Counted from the stretch's first letter, positions 38,883 to 47,809 are shown. The stretch is 47,885 nucleotides of DNA from Chloroflexota bacterium (GCA_003696605.1 RFGV01000296.1:1-47885); one strand, 5' to 3'. Translations and numbers: made by a program. The notes: a model not told the origin generated them from the letters alone.

Positions 38883-40154
38883 CTACGGTCCTGCTACAGA
38901 AACAACCAATTGCTCCGTACTTAAATACTTTTGTGCTGCTGCCTGGATTCGCTCCGGTGTAATTTCTCGAATCATATCTGGATACCTTTGCAAATAATCC
39001 AGACCCAATTGATAAAATTCGATATCGCCAATCACACTTGCCAGACCGCTATTTGTTTCCAGCCCTACTGGCATGGAGCCGATACGATATGCTTTACTAT
39101 CTTCCAGTTCATCCTCCGGCACCAGCTCATTTTGCATACGGCCGATTTCCGCCCGAATACTTTCAATCGTCTTTTCCACATTCTCCGGCGCCACACCAGC
39201 CACTGCATACCAGGGCAGTGGCCCTACACTTCCATGCAGTTGGCTATACGCATAATAAGCCAGACCTTGTTCCTCACGCACTGACTTGCCAATACGCCCC
39301 ATCATACCAAACACGCCCAAAATTGTATTCATCAAACTGGCATCCAGATAATCAGGCGCGGAACGTAGTGGTCCTGGTAATCCCATCACAATATCGGTCT
39401 GGCTTTTCTCTGGCAATGAGGTTTGCACACGGGTTAATTGGGCAGGAGGGGCGGCTGAAGGTATTGGAGGGAGTTCAGGTTGCTGGGGATTTTCCCATGC
39501 GCCAAAGGTCTGTTCGATGCGGGCAAGCGCATCTTCTGCTTTGATAGCACCAACAATAACCACTAACATTCCTTTGGGGCCATACCATGTATTGTGAAAG
39601 TTGACAATGTCCTCACGTGTAATGGCAGAAATGGTTTCTGTGTACCCAGAACTGGAACGGCCGTATGGATGCTCCCGGCCATATAAGGTTTCATAAAACC
39701 GCAATGTGGCCATGTAACGGGTATCATTAGCTCGAATAAGCAAGCTGGTCAAAATTTCGCCGCGCAATTGCTCCACCTGCTCTGGCGGAAACACAGGTCG
39801 GCACAAAGATTCGGCTATGATATCCAGCACCAGATCAAAGTCCTCTACCAGGCTATGCCCACTAAAGCTGGTCATATGTCGGCCAGCGGTAAACCCAACT
39901 TCGGCGCCGACTGATTCCAACGACTCATAAATTTCGTCAAATGTGCGTTTTTGGGTGCCTCGCATGAGCAAACTGGCAGTAAACGCAGCCAATCCGGCTT
40001 TTTCGGCCGTTTCTGCCAGGGCGCCAGTTCGTACCCCACCATCAATAACCACTGTCTGGCTGGCAAAATTTTCGTAAATCAATACCGTGATGCCGTTTGG
40101 CAATACCCGGCGCACAATTGAATCTGGACCGGGATAACTGCTTTGATTGCTCAT
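38883..40154 (-). CDS. M16-family peptidase-like subunit lacking the zinc motif
   Basis: The 423-residue protein has the M16 (pitrilysin/processing-peptidase) fold. In the place of HFLEH it reads AFTAS at 57-61 (GLAAFTASLLMRGT), so it cannot bind zinc. It keeps the block GRIGKSVREEQGLAYYAYS, where the Arg/Tyr pair contacts substrate in the partner-type subunits. An active M16 gene lies 2.4 kb upstream on the same strand, so the two probably form a heterodimer like mitochondrial processing peptidase. I chose the ATG at 40154 (MSNQSSYPG) with GGAGAG upstream. An in-frame extension to 40295 would overlap the ClC gene and looks random. Confidence 0.9.
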   Translation of the reverse strand: MSNQSSYPGPDSIVRRVLPNGITVLIYENFASQTVVIDGGVRTGALAETAEKAGLAAFTASLLMRGTQKRTFDEIYESLESVGAEVGFTAGRHMTSFSGHSLVEDFDLVLDIIAESLCRPVFPPEQVEQLRGEILTSLLIRANDTRYMATLRFYETLYGREHPYGRSSSGYTETISAITREDIVNFHNTWYGPKGMLVVIVGAIKAEDALARIEQTFGAWENPQQPELPPIPSAAPPAQLTRVQTSLPEKSQTDIVMGLPGPLRSAPDYLDASLMNTILGVFGMMGRIGKSVREEQGLAYYAYSQLHGSVGPLPWYAVAGVAPENVEKTIESIRAEIGRMQNELVPEDELEDSKAYRIGSMPVGLETNSGLASVIGDIEFYQLGLDYLQRYPDMIREITPERIQAAAQKYLSTEQLVVSVAGP

Positions 40155-40291
40155 TCCATGCTCTCCATATTGCCTGAAGTTTTCTTTATTTTTGTAACGA
40201 TACAGCAGAAACACAGGTGAGACAGAGATGTTCTCAAAAGTTTTCAATACAAATACCTGCCGAGGGAGTGTAATCAAGCCGAAAGATATCG

Positions 40292-42073
40292 TCAACCCTC
40301 ATCGGGAGAAACGGCCGTTTCCCCCCACGTACTTGCCCAAACCGCCTGCGCCAACACATTCAGCTTCTCATCCTCTCCCAACACCAGCAACACATCACCC
40401 GCCCGCAGCGATTCCGTGGGCAACACACCCAATCGCACTGCCGACAAACCATCTCCTCTTGCCTCCAACCGACCAATCACTGTCACCCCAAATCGCCGCC
40501 GAAAATCCAACGAAACCAACGTCTCCCCGTCCCAGGCTGGTGGCACCTGCACACGCTGCACACTCACCCCCGGTACAATCTGACGCATATCTCCCTTTTC
40601 CCGCTGAGTCCGATAAATCGTGTTATCGTGCGCCAAAATTGTCACCACCACCAAAATTAACAACGCCGGCACCATATAAATCGTGCCAAACAATTCCACC
40701 GTAAACAAAATTGCGGCCAACGGCACATTCACAATTGCCACCAACGTAGCCGTCATACCTGGAATGATCAACATTTGTGGCTCATATTGAAACAAACGAG
40801 CCAAAACGGCCGCTACCATTGTGCCAAAATAAAGCGACGGAATCAGTAAACCAGCCGACCCACCCGACCCAATCGTTGCCAACGTAGCCACCATCTTGGC
40901 AAACAAGGCAATCAAAGCCACAGCAATCGTCAATTCACCAGCAAACGCCATATCCACAGCCAACTCACCGGGACCCAACACCAGTTCGAAACCAGGGGTT
41001 TCTGGATGAAGCACGCGGATCAGGTAATGCACAACCAACGCCACCAATGCCGTAAATCCGGCACCTGTTAAATGCCGTTGCCAGACATCAGGTTGGCGGT
41101 GGTGAAACCATTCTTCGAAACTGGCTCGCAAACGACCAAAGTAAATACTCATCAACGAAATGATCACCCCCAGCAAAATTATAATTCCAAAATAACGCAG
41201 GTCTGACGGCGGAACAATTCGTTGTGAAATTTCAAAAGCGGCCGTGTGCCCTGATGTAAACAAATCTGTCAGGAAAAATGCTGTCAGGGCAGAGATGAGG
41301 GCATAAATCAATTTTTCGAGAAGCGGCCGATGCCTGTACATGACTTCGGCAGCAAAAAAGGCGGCTGCAAATGGCGCACCTAGCAATACGGAAACGGCCG
41401 CAGCAATTCCGCTTAATTGCGCCGTTTGCAAGTCATCCGGATCTTTGGCCTGCCACCACCGCCAAAGCCGCCCTACCAGGCCTAACTGACCATCAATCTT
41501 TTGCACAAGTGAACGGGGTTTGAACAGCCCGGCAGCCAGACTTTCACCAATGAGCATAACGCTGGCCTCCAGACCACCACTCCCGCCACTCCCTAGCGTA
41601 GCCAGTGTGGCCAGAAATTTGCGAATTGCCAGGGTGAAGGTAGGGAGTTGCCAGCGGGCTTCTACCCCTTCCTGACCGGTTAGTGTGCTTTCCAGTGAGG
41701 GTTCAGACGCGAAGTAAAGGGAGATGGCTCGCTCCAGGCCATCCCCTTCAACAGCATTTAGTTCATGTAAACGGCCGTTTTTGTCTCGAAAATACACCCA
41801 AACTGGCCGATATTGGACAATGGCCGCCACAATCAACGCCCCTGCCAACAATGGCAAAAACACCAACAATGGTGAAGGGGACTCCTCCAACCAATGCAAT
41901 ACCGTCTCAAAGACAAAATGAACGGCCGTTTTCAGGGCAAACACCATCCCCCAAACGACCACACCTATAACCAACGACTGCACAACCAGCCGCCGCTCTT
42001 CCTCATCAAAGTAATCTGGCAACTGACGTACAACATTCAGATGTCGAATTGTATCTCGTAGCGCATTAATCAT
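40292..42073 (-). CDS. ClC-family chloride channel/transporter with C-terminal RCK_C-like domain
   Basis: The 593-residue protein has about twelve membrane helices in the ClC pattern. The ion-path motif ATLGSGGSGGLEAS (158-171) carries Glu169 at the position of the gating Glu. A second ion-path motif TIGSGGSAGLLIPSLYFG lies around residue 400. The last 100 residues form a soluble domain that ends in AGDVLLVLGEDEKL, like an RCK_C/TrkA-C domain rather than the CBS pair found in many ClC proteins. An extended loop at 90-140 is additional. It overlaps the lipoprotein gene by eight bases and is followed after 137 bases by the inactive M16 gene. Ending peptide GETAVSPDEG is encoded over a full AACGGCCGTT. 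Confidence 0.9.
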   Translation of the reverse strand: MINALRDTIRHLNVVRQLPDYFDEEERRLVVQSLVIGVVVWGMVFALKTAVHFVFETVLHWLEESPSPLLVFLPLLAGALIVAAIVQYRPVWVYFRDKNGRLHELNAVEGDGLERAISLYFASEPSLESTLTGQEGVEARWQLPTFTLAIRKFLATLATLGSGGSGGLEASVMLIGESLAAGLFKPRSLVQKIDGQLGLVGRLWRWWQAKDPDDLQTAQLSGIAAAVSVLLGAPFAAAFFAAEVMYRHRPLLEKLIYALISALTAFFLTDLFTSGHTAAFEISQRIVPPSDLRYFGIIILLGVIISLMSIYFGRLRASFEEWFHHRQPDVWQRHLTGAGFTALVALVVHYLIRVLHPETPGFELVLGPGELAVDMAFAGELTIAVALIALFAKMVATLATIGSGGSAGLLIPSLYFGTMVAAVLARLFQYEPQMLIIPGMTATLVAIVNVPLAAILFTVELFGTIYMVPALLILVVVTILAHDNTIYRTQREKGDMRQIVPGVSVQRVQVPPAWDGETLVSLDFRRRFGVTVIGRLEARGDGLSAVRLGVLPTESLRAGDVLLVLGEDEKLNVLAQAVWASTWGETAVSPDEG

Positions 42074-42578
42074 TTTCTGGCAATCGCTCTACTTCAAAGT
42101 CCGGCCCAGAAACGGCCGTCAAGTCCACTACCACCTCACGCCCCCCAAAACCATCCACCAGATCATGCGCCCGCACCCGCACCACCGTCACATCTGCTGG
42201 AATAACAATATTTGCCTGACTACGGGTAAACGGTTGTTCATTTTCATGCGGATGCAACAACAATCGAGTAAATGGGCTATCTGGCTCTGGCTTGATTACC
42301 GTTCCATCTGGCAAAACAACATCCCACCCATCTGCATAATCTTCCCAACCAGTATCCGGATGCTGCACAGTAACATGAAACGTCCAAACATGGGGTGCCG
42401 TCTCAACCGCTCGCACAAAAAGCACGTCCGCATCGGCAGCAGCAGGGGGGAGTGCAGTGGATGTGACAGTTGTAGTCGGTGTCGCAGTTGCTGGCAACGG
42501 AGAAACGGCCGTAGAAGTAACCTGACATGCAGCCAACCACCAGGCCAGAAAAACCAGCACCCCAAACGGCCGTTTCAT
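42066..42578 (-). CDS. Small lipoprotein of unknown function
   Basis: The 170-residue protein has a signal peptide (MKRPFGVLVFLAWWLAAC) with a lipobox LAAC and lipidated Cys18, a Thr/Pro/Ala-rich linker to about residue 47, and a beta-rich domain (DVLFVRAVETAPHVWTFHVT and on) of about 120 residues. I do not recognise the family. It starts two bases after the active M16 gene stop and overlaps the ClC gene, so it is part of that operon. Three CGGCCG copies lie in the gene, one at codons 3-5. Confidence 0.8.
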   Translation of the reverse strand: MKRPFGVLVFLAWWLAACQVTSTAVSPLPATATPTTTVTSTALPPAAADADVLFVRAVETAPHVWTFHVTVQHPDTGWEDYADGWDVVLPDGTVIKPEPDSPFTRLLLHPHENEQPFTRSQANIVIPADVTVVRVRAHDLVDGFGGREVVVDLTAVSGPDFEVERLPEND

Positions 42579-42580
42579 TC

Positions 42581-43867
42581 CTATCCTGCCATCACCTCTG
42601 GCTCGTACCAGCCAACCACCCGATTACGTCGCCGCAAATACGTCTCCCGCACCCGCTCAATATCATCCAACGTCACCTCATTCAGCCGCTCCAACACCCC
42701 CTCAAACCAACCATAATCACCCGCCACCGTTTCTGCCAGCCCCAGCAATTGCGCCTGTCCGGTAATACTCTCACCAGCCATCACAAATTCAGCCCGCGCC
42801 CGCTTCAGTGCCTTATTTAGCTCCATTTCCGTAATTGGCTCTTGGGCTAATCGTGCCAGCTCCGCATCCAGCGCATCTTCCACCTCGGCCAGCGTGCGGC
42901 CAGATCGCACCACCACGTTAATCCCATACAAAAAAGGATCAACCGTTGGTCCCAAGCCGCCAGAAACGGCCACAGCCAGACCATTGCTTACCAACGCTCG
43001 ATACAAGCGGGAACTCTTGTTGCTACTGCCACCACCAATCACTCCCAGGCTGCTTCCGCCGGCAAAAGCAGCATTGAGCAATACCAAAGGAAAATAGTCT
43101 GGATGGGTTGCTGGCGGCACTTTGTACGCCACTGTCAAAAAAGCGGTGTCTCCCGGCCCATTAACCACTACTCGTCGCTCGCCCCGCTGTAGTGGCTCCT
43201 GCCGAGTTACTGGTTCGGCCGGTTCGCCAGCTGGTATATGGCCAAATAGTTCGTTCAGACGGGATAGCATTTCGTCTTGCTGGAAATCACCCACAACAAC
43301 AGCAATCGCATTATTCGGTACGTAGTAACGCCGATAGTGGTTGTACAGGTCGTCGCGAGTCATGTTGTGCAAGTCCACCTCGTCGCCGATCACATCGTGG
43401 TGATATGGATGCACACGGAAGGCAACGGCCGTTAATTCTTCGTTTAGCAAAAAACGGGGTTCGTTTTCATACATATGCCGCTCCGAAAGAATGACCGTGC
43501 GCTCCGACTCCACTTCTTCCGGGTGCATCAGGGTATTCACCATGCGGTCTGCTTCCAGCTGCAAAGCCAGATCAATGCGGTTTGAAGGCATCGTTTCGTA
43601 GTAAGCGGTAAAGTCCAGCCAGGTGAAAGCATTCCAATATCCACCTTCTCGCGAAATCATCCGATCCAGTTCCGCACCGGGAAAGGTAGGGGTGCCCTTG
43701 AACATCATGTGTTCTACCCAATGGGATACGCCGGTAACACCTGGTTTCTCGTTGCGGCTTCCCACCCGATACCAGATCATAAAACTGGCAACAGGTGCAT
43801 GGTGCATTTCTTTGAGAATAACTGTCAAGCCATTGTCTAATGTGGTTTTGTAAACCGGTAAGCTCAT
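42581..43867 (-). CDS. M16-family zinc peptidase (active subunit)
   Basis: The 428-residue protein has the inverted zinc motif HWVEH (His49, Glu52, His53) and Glu129, exactly 76 residues later, as third ligand. The N-terminal block LDNGLTVILKEMHHAPVASF and the HPYHHDVIGDEVDL region are typical. Its own second half keeps SSRLYRALVSNGLAVAVSG. It is the probable catalytic partner of the zinc-less M16 protein at 38.9-40.2 kb. There is no signal peptide, so it should act in the cytosol. AGGAGC precedes the ATG. It leads the transcript M16, lipoprotein, ClC, M16-like, acpS, hydrolase. Confidence 0.95.
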   Translation of the reverse strand: MSLPVYKTTLDNGLTVILKEMHHAPVASFMIWYRVGSRNEKPGVTGVSHWVEHMMFKGTPTFPGAELDRMISREGGYWNAFTWLDFTAYYETMPSNRIDLALQLEADRMVNTLMHPEEVESERTVILSERHMYENEPRFLLNEELTAVAFRVHPYHHDVIGDEVDLHNMTRDDLYNHYRRYYVPNNAIAVVVGDFQQDEMLSRLNELFGHIPAGEPAEPVTRQEPLQRGERRVVVNGPGDTAFLTVAYKVPPATHPDYFPLVLLNAAFAGGSSLGVIGGGSSNKSSRLYRALVSNGLAVAVSGGLGPTVDPFLYGINVVVRSGRTLAEVEDALDAELARLAQEPITEMELNKALKRARAEFVMAGESITGQAQLLGLAETVAGDYGWFEGVLERLNEVTLDDIERVRETYLRRRNRVVGWYEPEVMAG

Positions 43868-43917
43868 AGTTGCTCCTGTTGTTTCCCTGATTTTAACCCG
43901 AATGTTGGTGGGGCGAA

Positions 43918-44358
43918 TTATAGCTTGGGAGCAGGGTTTTGGGAAACGGCCGTTTCCGGCATTTGGATTTGTTGGTGATGTTCTCGAATAATTTTCAATG
44001 ATGTAGAAGATTCACGGATTAACTGAAAAGCAGCAAACACCAGGCAAGCTATTCCGGCAAACGTCAATCCAATAACGACTAAATCCACATTTTCGGCAAT
44101 CAGGCTGGTAATTCCACCTACAAGGCTGGCTATGGAAAAAAAGCCCACACCAAGATAAAGACTCACCAAGGCATTGCGAAAGCAAATAGAGCGTGTTAGC
44201 AAGTGGCGGGCGATACGTTTATTTGCTTCGGAACTGGTATGCAGCAAGTGGTGAAATTCTTCATGTATTTGTGCGTAACGCACAGAGGTAGATAGAACGA
44301 GCAGTGCCACGCCAGGCAGCAAAATGAGCGGTGTCAGCCATATCGTTGTTGTGACCAT
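43918..44358 (-). CDS. DUF2721-family membrane protein
   Basis: The 146-residue protein has three membrane segments: about 8-24 (LTPLILLPGVALLVLS), 64-88, and 92-113. A polar stretch in between contains ARHLLTRSICFRNALVSLYL, the conserved part of DUF2721. The function of the family is unknown. It ends with PETAVSQNPAPKL, where a full AACGGCCGTT encodes Thr-Ala-Val in a tail that looks unconstrained. It is divergent from the ABC-2 exporter ATPase gene, with 79 bases between. AGGAGGA lies before the ATG. Confidence 0.8.
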   Translation of the reverse strand: MVTTTIWLTPLILLPGVALLVLSTSVRYAQIHEEFHHLLHTSSEANKRIARHLLTRSICFRNALVSLYLGVGFFSIASLVGGITSLIAENVDLVVIGLTFAGIACLVFAAFQLIRESSTSLKIIREHHQQIQMPETAVSQNPAPKL

Positions 44359-44437
44359 ATTTGTCCTCCTATCCTGTTACAACGAATTATCACAGAAACG
44401 CTTGGAAAATGGCGGTGGGTTGATTACACTTGCCGGT

Positions 44438-45415
44438 ATGAGTAAGCTGGCAATTGTAACAGAGAATTTGACACGTGTGTTCTGGCCGGCTCGGGGCTGG
44501 CGACGCACGGAAAGGGAAAAACCGATTACGGCCGTTTCCCGTGTCTCTCTCTCTATCCCTCGCGGGGAACTGTTTGGGCTGCTCGGTCCTAACGGCGCCG
44601 GCAAAACCACACTGGTCAAAATGCTCTGCACGCTCATTCTGCCCACTGCTGGTACAGCCACAGTAGCCGGTCACCCGTTAACACAGGCGGGTCACATTCG
44701 GTCATCTGTGGGGCTTGTCGTCTCAGATGAACGCAGTTTCTTTTGGCGATTGTCTGCCCGGCGTAATCTTGCTTTTTTTGCCGCGTTGTACGGGTTGTAT
44801 GGCAGGGTCGCCCAACGGCGAATTGAGCAGGTATTGGCAGATGTGGATTTGCTGGCAGTGGCAGAACGGCCGTTTCGTCAATTCTCCAGCGGAATGCGCC
44901 AACGACTGGCTATTGCCCGTGGCTTGCTCCACCAGCCCCAAATTCTGTTTCTGGACGAACCTAGCCGTAGCCTGGACCCTGTCGCGACGCAACAATTACA
45001 TAACCTGATTCGCAGATTAATGGCTGAACGAGAAATGACTATCTTTCTGATTACCCATGATCTGACCGAAGCAGAAAAGTTGTGCGATCGGGTGGCGTTG
45101 ATGCATCGGGGAGAGATACAAGCAACTGGCTCACCAGCAGCGTTGCGGGCCAGGTTACGGCCGTATCGGCAATACACAATCGAGACAGACAACGCCATCC
45201 GCCTGAAAACGGCCGTAGAAAACGCACGTCGGGAAACCCGTCTTCCCCCCTTGCATTGCTCAGACTGCACCCTTACTTTTCAGGCCAACGAAGATGCCGG
45301 TGAATTAACGGCCGTACTCGATCATCTGCGTCAACACCAGCTTGTCATCCGCCACATAACCAGCCACCTGCCCACTTTAGAAGAAGTCTTCACCCATTAC
45401 ACCAGCCAGCCATGA
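44438..45415 (+). CDS. ABC-2 type exporter, ATP-binding subunit
   Basis: The 325-residue ATPase has Walker A LLGPNGAGKTT (48-58), signature FSSGMRQRLAIARGLL (149-164), Walker B ILFLDEPSRSLDP (169-181), and switch His in LITHDLTEAEKL. The Q-loop region reads VVSDERSFFWRL, so the usual Gln is not present, a spelling that recurs in a subgroup of ABC-2 ATPases. The C-terminal 80 residues form a DUF4162-like domain. ATG at 44438 gives a normal N-terminus; an upstream in-frame start at 44324 would overlap the divergent gene. The stop overlaps the permease start (ATGA). Confidence 0.92.
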   Translation: MSKLAIVTENLTRVFWPARGWRRTEREKPITAVSRVSLSIPRGELFGLLGPNGAGKTTLVKMLCTLILPTAGTATVAGHPLTQAGHIRSSVGLVVSDERSFFWRLSARRNLAFFAALYGLYGRVAQRRIEQVLADVDLLAVAERPFRQFSSGMRQRLAIARGLLHQPQILFLDEPSRSLDPVATQQLHNLIRRLMAEREMTIFLITHDLTEAEKLCDRVALMHRGEIQATGSPAALRARLRPYRQYTIETDNAIRLKTAVENARRETRLPPLHCSDCTLTFQANEDAGELTAVLDHLRQHQLVIRHITSHLPTLEEVFTHYTSQP

Positions 45416-46269
45416 ACAACAATCACCCCAAACACACCACCCATGTTCCCCATTCACCTGAAATCGGCCGCATATTGGCTGCCTTTCTTGCTCGCGACTT
45501 TTTCACCGAAATCAGTTATCGGGCTGCTTTCCTCACCAGTATTGGCGGCATTCTGTTCCGTGTTTTCATCTTTTATTTTCTGGCTCAGCTAATTGGTCAA
45601 ACAGCTTCTCCCCTTCTGGAAACATATAACGGCGATTACTTTTCATTTGTATTAATTGGGCTGGCGCTAGGCAGCTACTTTGGTGTTGGTCTTACCGGAT
45701 TTGCCCGTGCCCTGCGCGAATCACAAACAACTGGCACACTGGAAGCAATGTTAATGACCCCAGCCCCTGTCTCAATTATCATCACCGGTTCGGCCGTTTG
45801 GAGCTACACCTTTACCACATTCCGCGTGTTCATTTATCTGCTAACTGGCTCACTATTGTTGGGTGTTCGCCTGAACCATGCCAATATTCCGGCTGCTTTA
45901 CTCATTCTCGTTTTGGGAATCATTTCCTTTGCCAGCATTGGCATCGTTGCCGCCGCAATTATTATGATTATCAAGCGGGGCGACCCTATCACCACGCTGC
46001 TAGGCAACCTGGCCAATTTGGTAAGTGGTGTGTACTATCCCCTGGAAGTGCTACCTGGCTGGTTGCAGGCAATAGCTCATTTACTCCCCCTCACTTATGC
46101 CTTGCGTGGCTTGCGGCTGGCACTCCTCGCTGGTGCCGATTGGGCCACACTGTGGCCTGATATACGGGCTTTGCTTGGCTTCTGTGTGGTCTTGTTTCCG
46201 TTATCGCTTTTGCTATTTGGGATGGCGGTACAACGGGCACGGGCTGAAGGAAGTCTGGCACAATTTTAG
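45412..46269 (+). CDS. ABC-2 type exporter, permease subunit
   Basis: The 285-residue protein has six membrane helices in the ABC-2 permease arrangement, with the N-terminal amphipathic segment AAFLARDFFTEISYRAAFLT, then GTLEAMLMTPAPVSIIITGS (the conserved coupling-helix region), and LANLVSGVYYPLEVLPGWLQ with the family's Y-P-x-x-x-L-P-x-W-L block. The pair probably exports a polysaccharide, lipid or antibiotic. It is translationally coupled to the ATPase gene and ends at a hairpin built from two CGGCCG palindromes. Confidence 0.92.
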   Translation: MNNNHPKHTTHVPHSPEIGRILAAFLARDFFTEISYRAAFLTSIGGILFRVFIFYFLAQLIGQTASPLLETYNGDYFSFVLIGLALGSYFGVGLTGFARALRESQTTGTLEAMLMTPAPVSIIITGSAVWSYTFTTFRVFIYLLTGSLLLGVRLNHANIPAALLILVLGIISFASIGIVAAAIIMIIKRGDPITTLLGNLANLVSGVYYPLEVLPGWLQAIAHLLPLTYALRGLRLALLAGADWATLWPDIRALLGFCVVLFPLSLLLFGMAVQRARAEGSLAQF

Positions 46270-46315
46270 TGGTTCATTTCAGGCAGGCCGGGTTGCGACG
46301 AGGGAGGAAAATAAA

Positions 46316-46355
46316 AACGGCCGTTTCTCCAACCCCTACAAGAGAAACGGCCGTT
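46316..46355. terminator. 14-bp perfect inverted repeat made of two CGGCCG palindromes, probable bidirectional terminator
   Basis: AACGGCCGTTTCTC (46316-46329) and GAGAAACGGCCGTT (46342-46355) are exact complements with a 12-base loop. The element sits between the convergent permease and UDP-glucose dehydrogenase genes, the same layout as at 34217-34265. No long T run follows. Confidence 0.68.
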
Positions 46356-46369
46356 ATCCAACACACCTC

Positions 46370-47809
46370 TTACTGCTTCTGCGGCACAGGCTCCGCAACC
46401 ATTCCGTTATTCATTTCCGCCTCCATCTGTTCACCCCGCAAAAACAACCCGCCAACCGCCAAATAATCATACCCCTTCGCCACCAGCGAATCATAATCAG
46501 GAATCATACGACGGCCGTCAATAATCAAATACGGCGGCTTTACACGCTTCTCAATCGTACGCGACAACCCACGAAACTCTTCCCAATCCGTTGAAATATA
46601 CAACGCATCACTACCAGCAATCGCCTCCTGAGCTGTTTCATGATAAGTAATACGCTCAAACAGATGATTTTTCTCCGGGTTAAACCAGGTGCGCTTTGCC
46701 TCTTCCATTGCCAACGGATCATAAGCCCGAATCTCTCGCACCCCACGCGCCAGCAAAGCCTCCACGGCCTTCAGGGCTGAGGAATCCCGCATATCATTTG
46801 TGCGCTTCTTAAAAGCCAGCCCCAGCAAAGCGACTGTTTTTTGGTTAAAGCTAAATCCCGCCTCATAAACAGCCCGATCAATCAAATACGTCTTTTGGTA
46901 TTCATTGATGTTATACACAGCCTGGAGCAAGTCAGTAGAACGCCCAGCCTGATTAAGCTGGTAGATAAGTGACTGAATATCCTTACCAAAACAACTGCCA
47001 CCCGCCCCATTACTGACATAAGACCCCCATGTGCTGATACGAGCATCGGATGTGACACCGATTTTCAAATCTTCCATGCGGATATTGGGGAAGGTTTCGG
47101 CCAGACGCGCCCCCACACCATTCCAGAAAGAAATGTAGGTAAGAAGCAGCGTGTTACCAAGATATTTGATAGCTTCGGCCGTTTCTGGCGTCGTCTCCAA
47201 ATACCGAATACGCACATGATTGACAAACTGGGAATAAACCCGGCGCATAATCCGAAAATCCTCTTCTGTATCTGCACCAACCACTACCCGATCCGGCTTG
47301 CGCGAGCCCTCAACCGCATTACCTTGGGCCAAAAACTCCGGATTTGACGCCACACCAAAATTCTCCACCCCATGCTCTAACATGATCTGCTCCAGCATAC
47401 GCGCCGTTCCAATCGGTACAGTGCTCTTGTTTACCAACACCACCCGATTCTTTTCCTCGCGTTGAGCCAGCAATTCGGCCACATGATGAGCGGCATTCAA
47501 ATAATAGCTCAGGTCTGTAGAACCATCCCTTTTGGGCGGCGTGTTGATACAGAAGAAAAACACATCTGTACCTTCCACAATATCCGTAATATCACTGGTA
47601 AAAAACAGATATCGGTTTAACGTTTCGGCAATACTGGCCGCCAGCCCCGGCTCATTGACATAACGCTCAATTTGTTTCGGATCGCCAGATTTGTAGGCAG
47701 CAATGCGGGCTTCGTCAATATCGTAGGCATAGACTTCGTGGCCGGTCTCGGCCAATACTGCGGCATGTGGCAAGCCCACAAAACCAGTTCCAACAACGAT
47801 GATTTTCAT
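46370..47809 (-). CDS. UDP-glucose/nucleotide-sugar 6-dehydrogenase
   Basis: The 479-residue protein has the NAD motif IIVVGTGFVGLPHAAVLAE (3-21), INTPPKRDGSTDLSY, ASNPEFLAQGNAV, ISFWNGVGARLAETFPNI in the central helix, and the catalytic Cys in GGSCFGKDIQSL. The usual bacterial spelling is GGSCFPKD; here Pro is Gly. The protein is longer than most bacterial enzymes (about 440) and nearer to the long eukaryotic-type UGDH. It makes UDP-glucuronate, or a related uronic acid, for cell-surface sugars. AAGGAG precedes the ATG. The 76 bases upstream contain a GGAGCA/TGCTCC inverted repeat (47844-47858). Confidence 0.92.
   Translation of the reverse strand: MKIIVVGTGFVGLPHAAVLAETGHEVYAYDIDEARIAAYKSGDPKQIERYVNEPGLAASIAETLNRYLFFTSDITDIVEGTDVFFFCINTPPKRDGSTDLSYYLNAAHHVAELLAQREEKNRVVLVNKSTVPIGTARMLEQIMLEHGVENFGVASNPEFLAQGNAVEGSRKPDRVVVGADTEEDFRIMRRVYSQFVNHVRIRYLETTPETAEAIKYLGNTLLLTYISFWNGVGARLAETFPNIRMEDLKIGVTSDARISTWGSYVSNGAGGSCFGKDIQSLIYQLNQAGRSTDLLQAVYNINEYQKTYLIDRAVYEAGFSFNQKTVALLGLAFKKRTNDMRDSSALKAVEALLARGVREIRAYDPLAMEEAKRTWFNPEKNHLFERITYHETAQEAIAGSDALYISTDWEEFRGLSRTIEKRVKPPYLIIDGRRMIPDYDSLVAKGYDYLAVGGLFLRGEQMEAEMNNGMVAEPVPQKQ

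Noticed and set aside
40155-40295. N-terminal extension of the inactive M16 protein
   Set aside because: The extra 47 residues show no family similarity, no signal peptide, and overlap the ClC stop. The ATG at 40154 has GGAGAG upstream.
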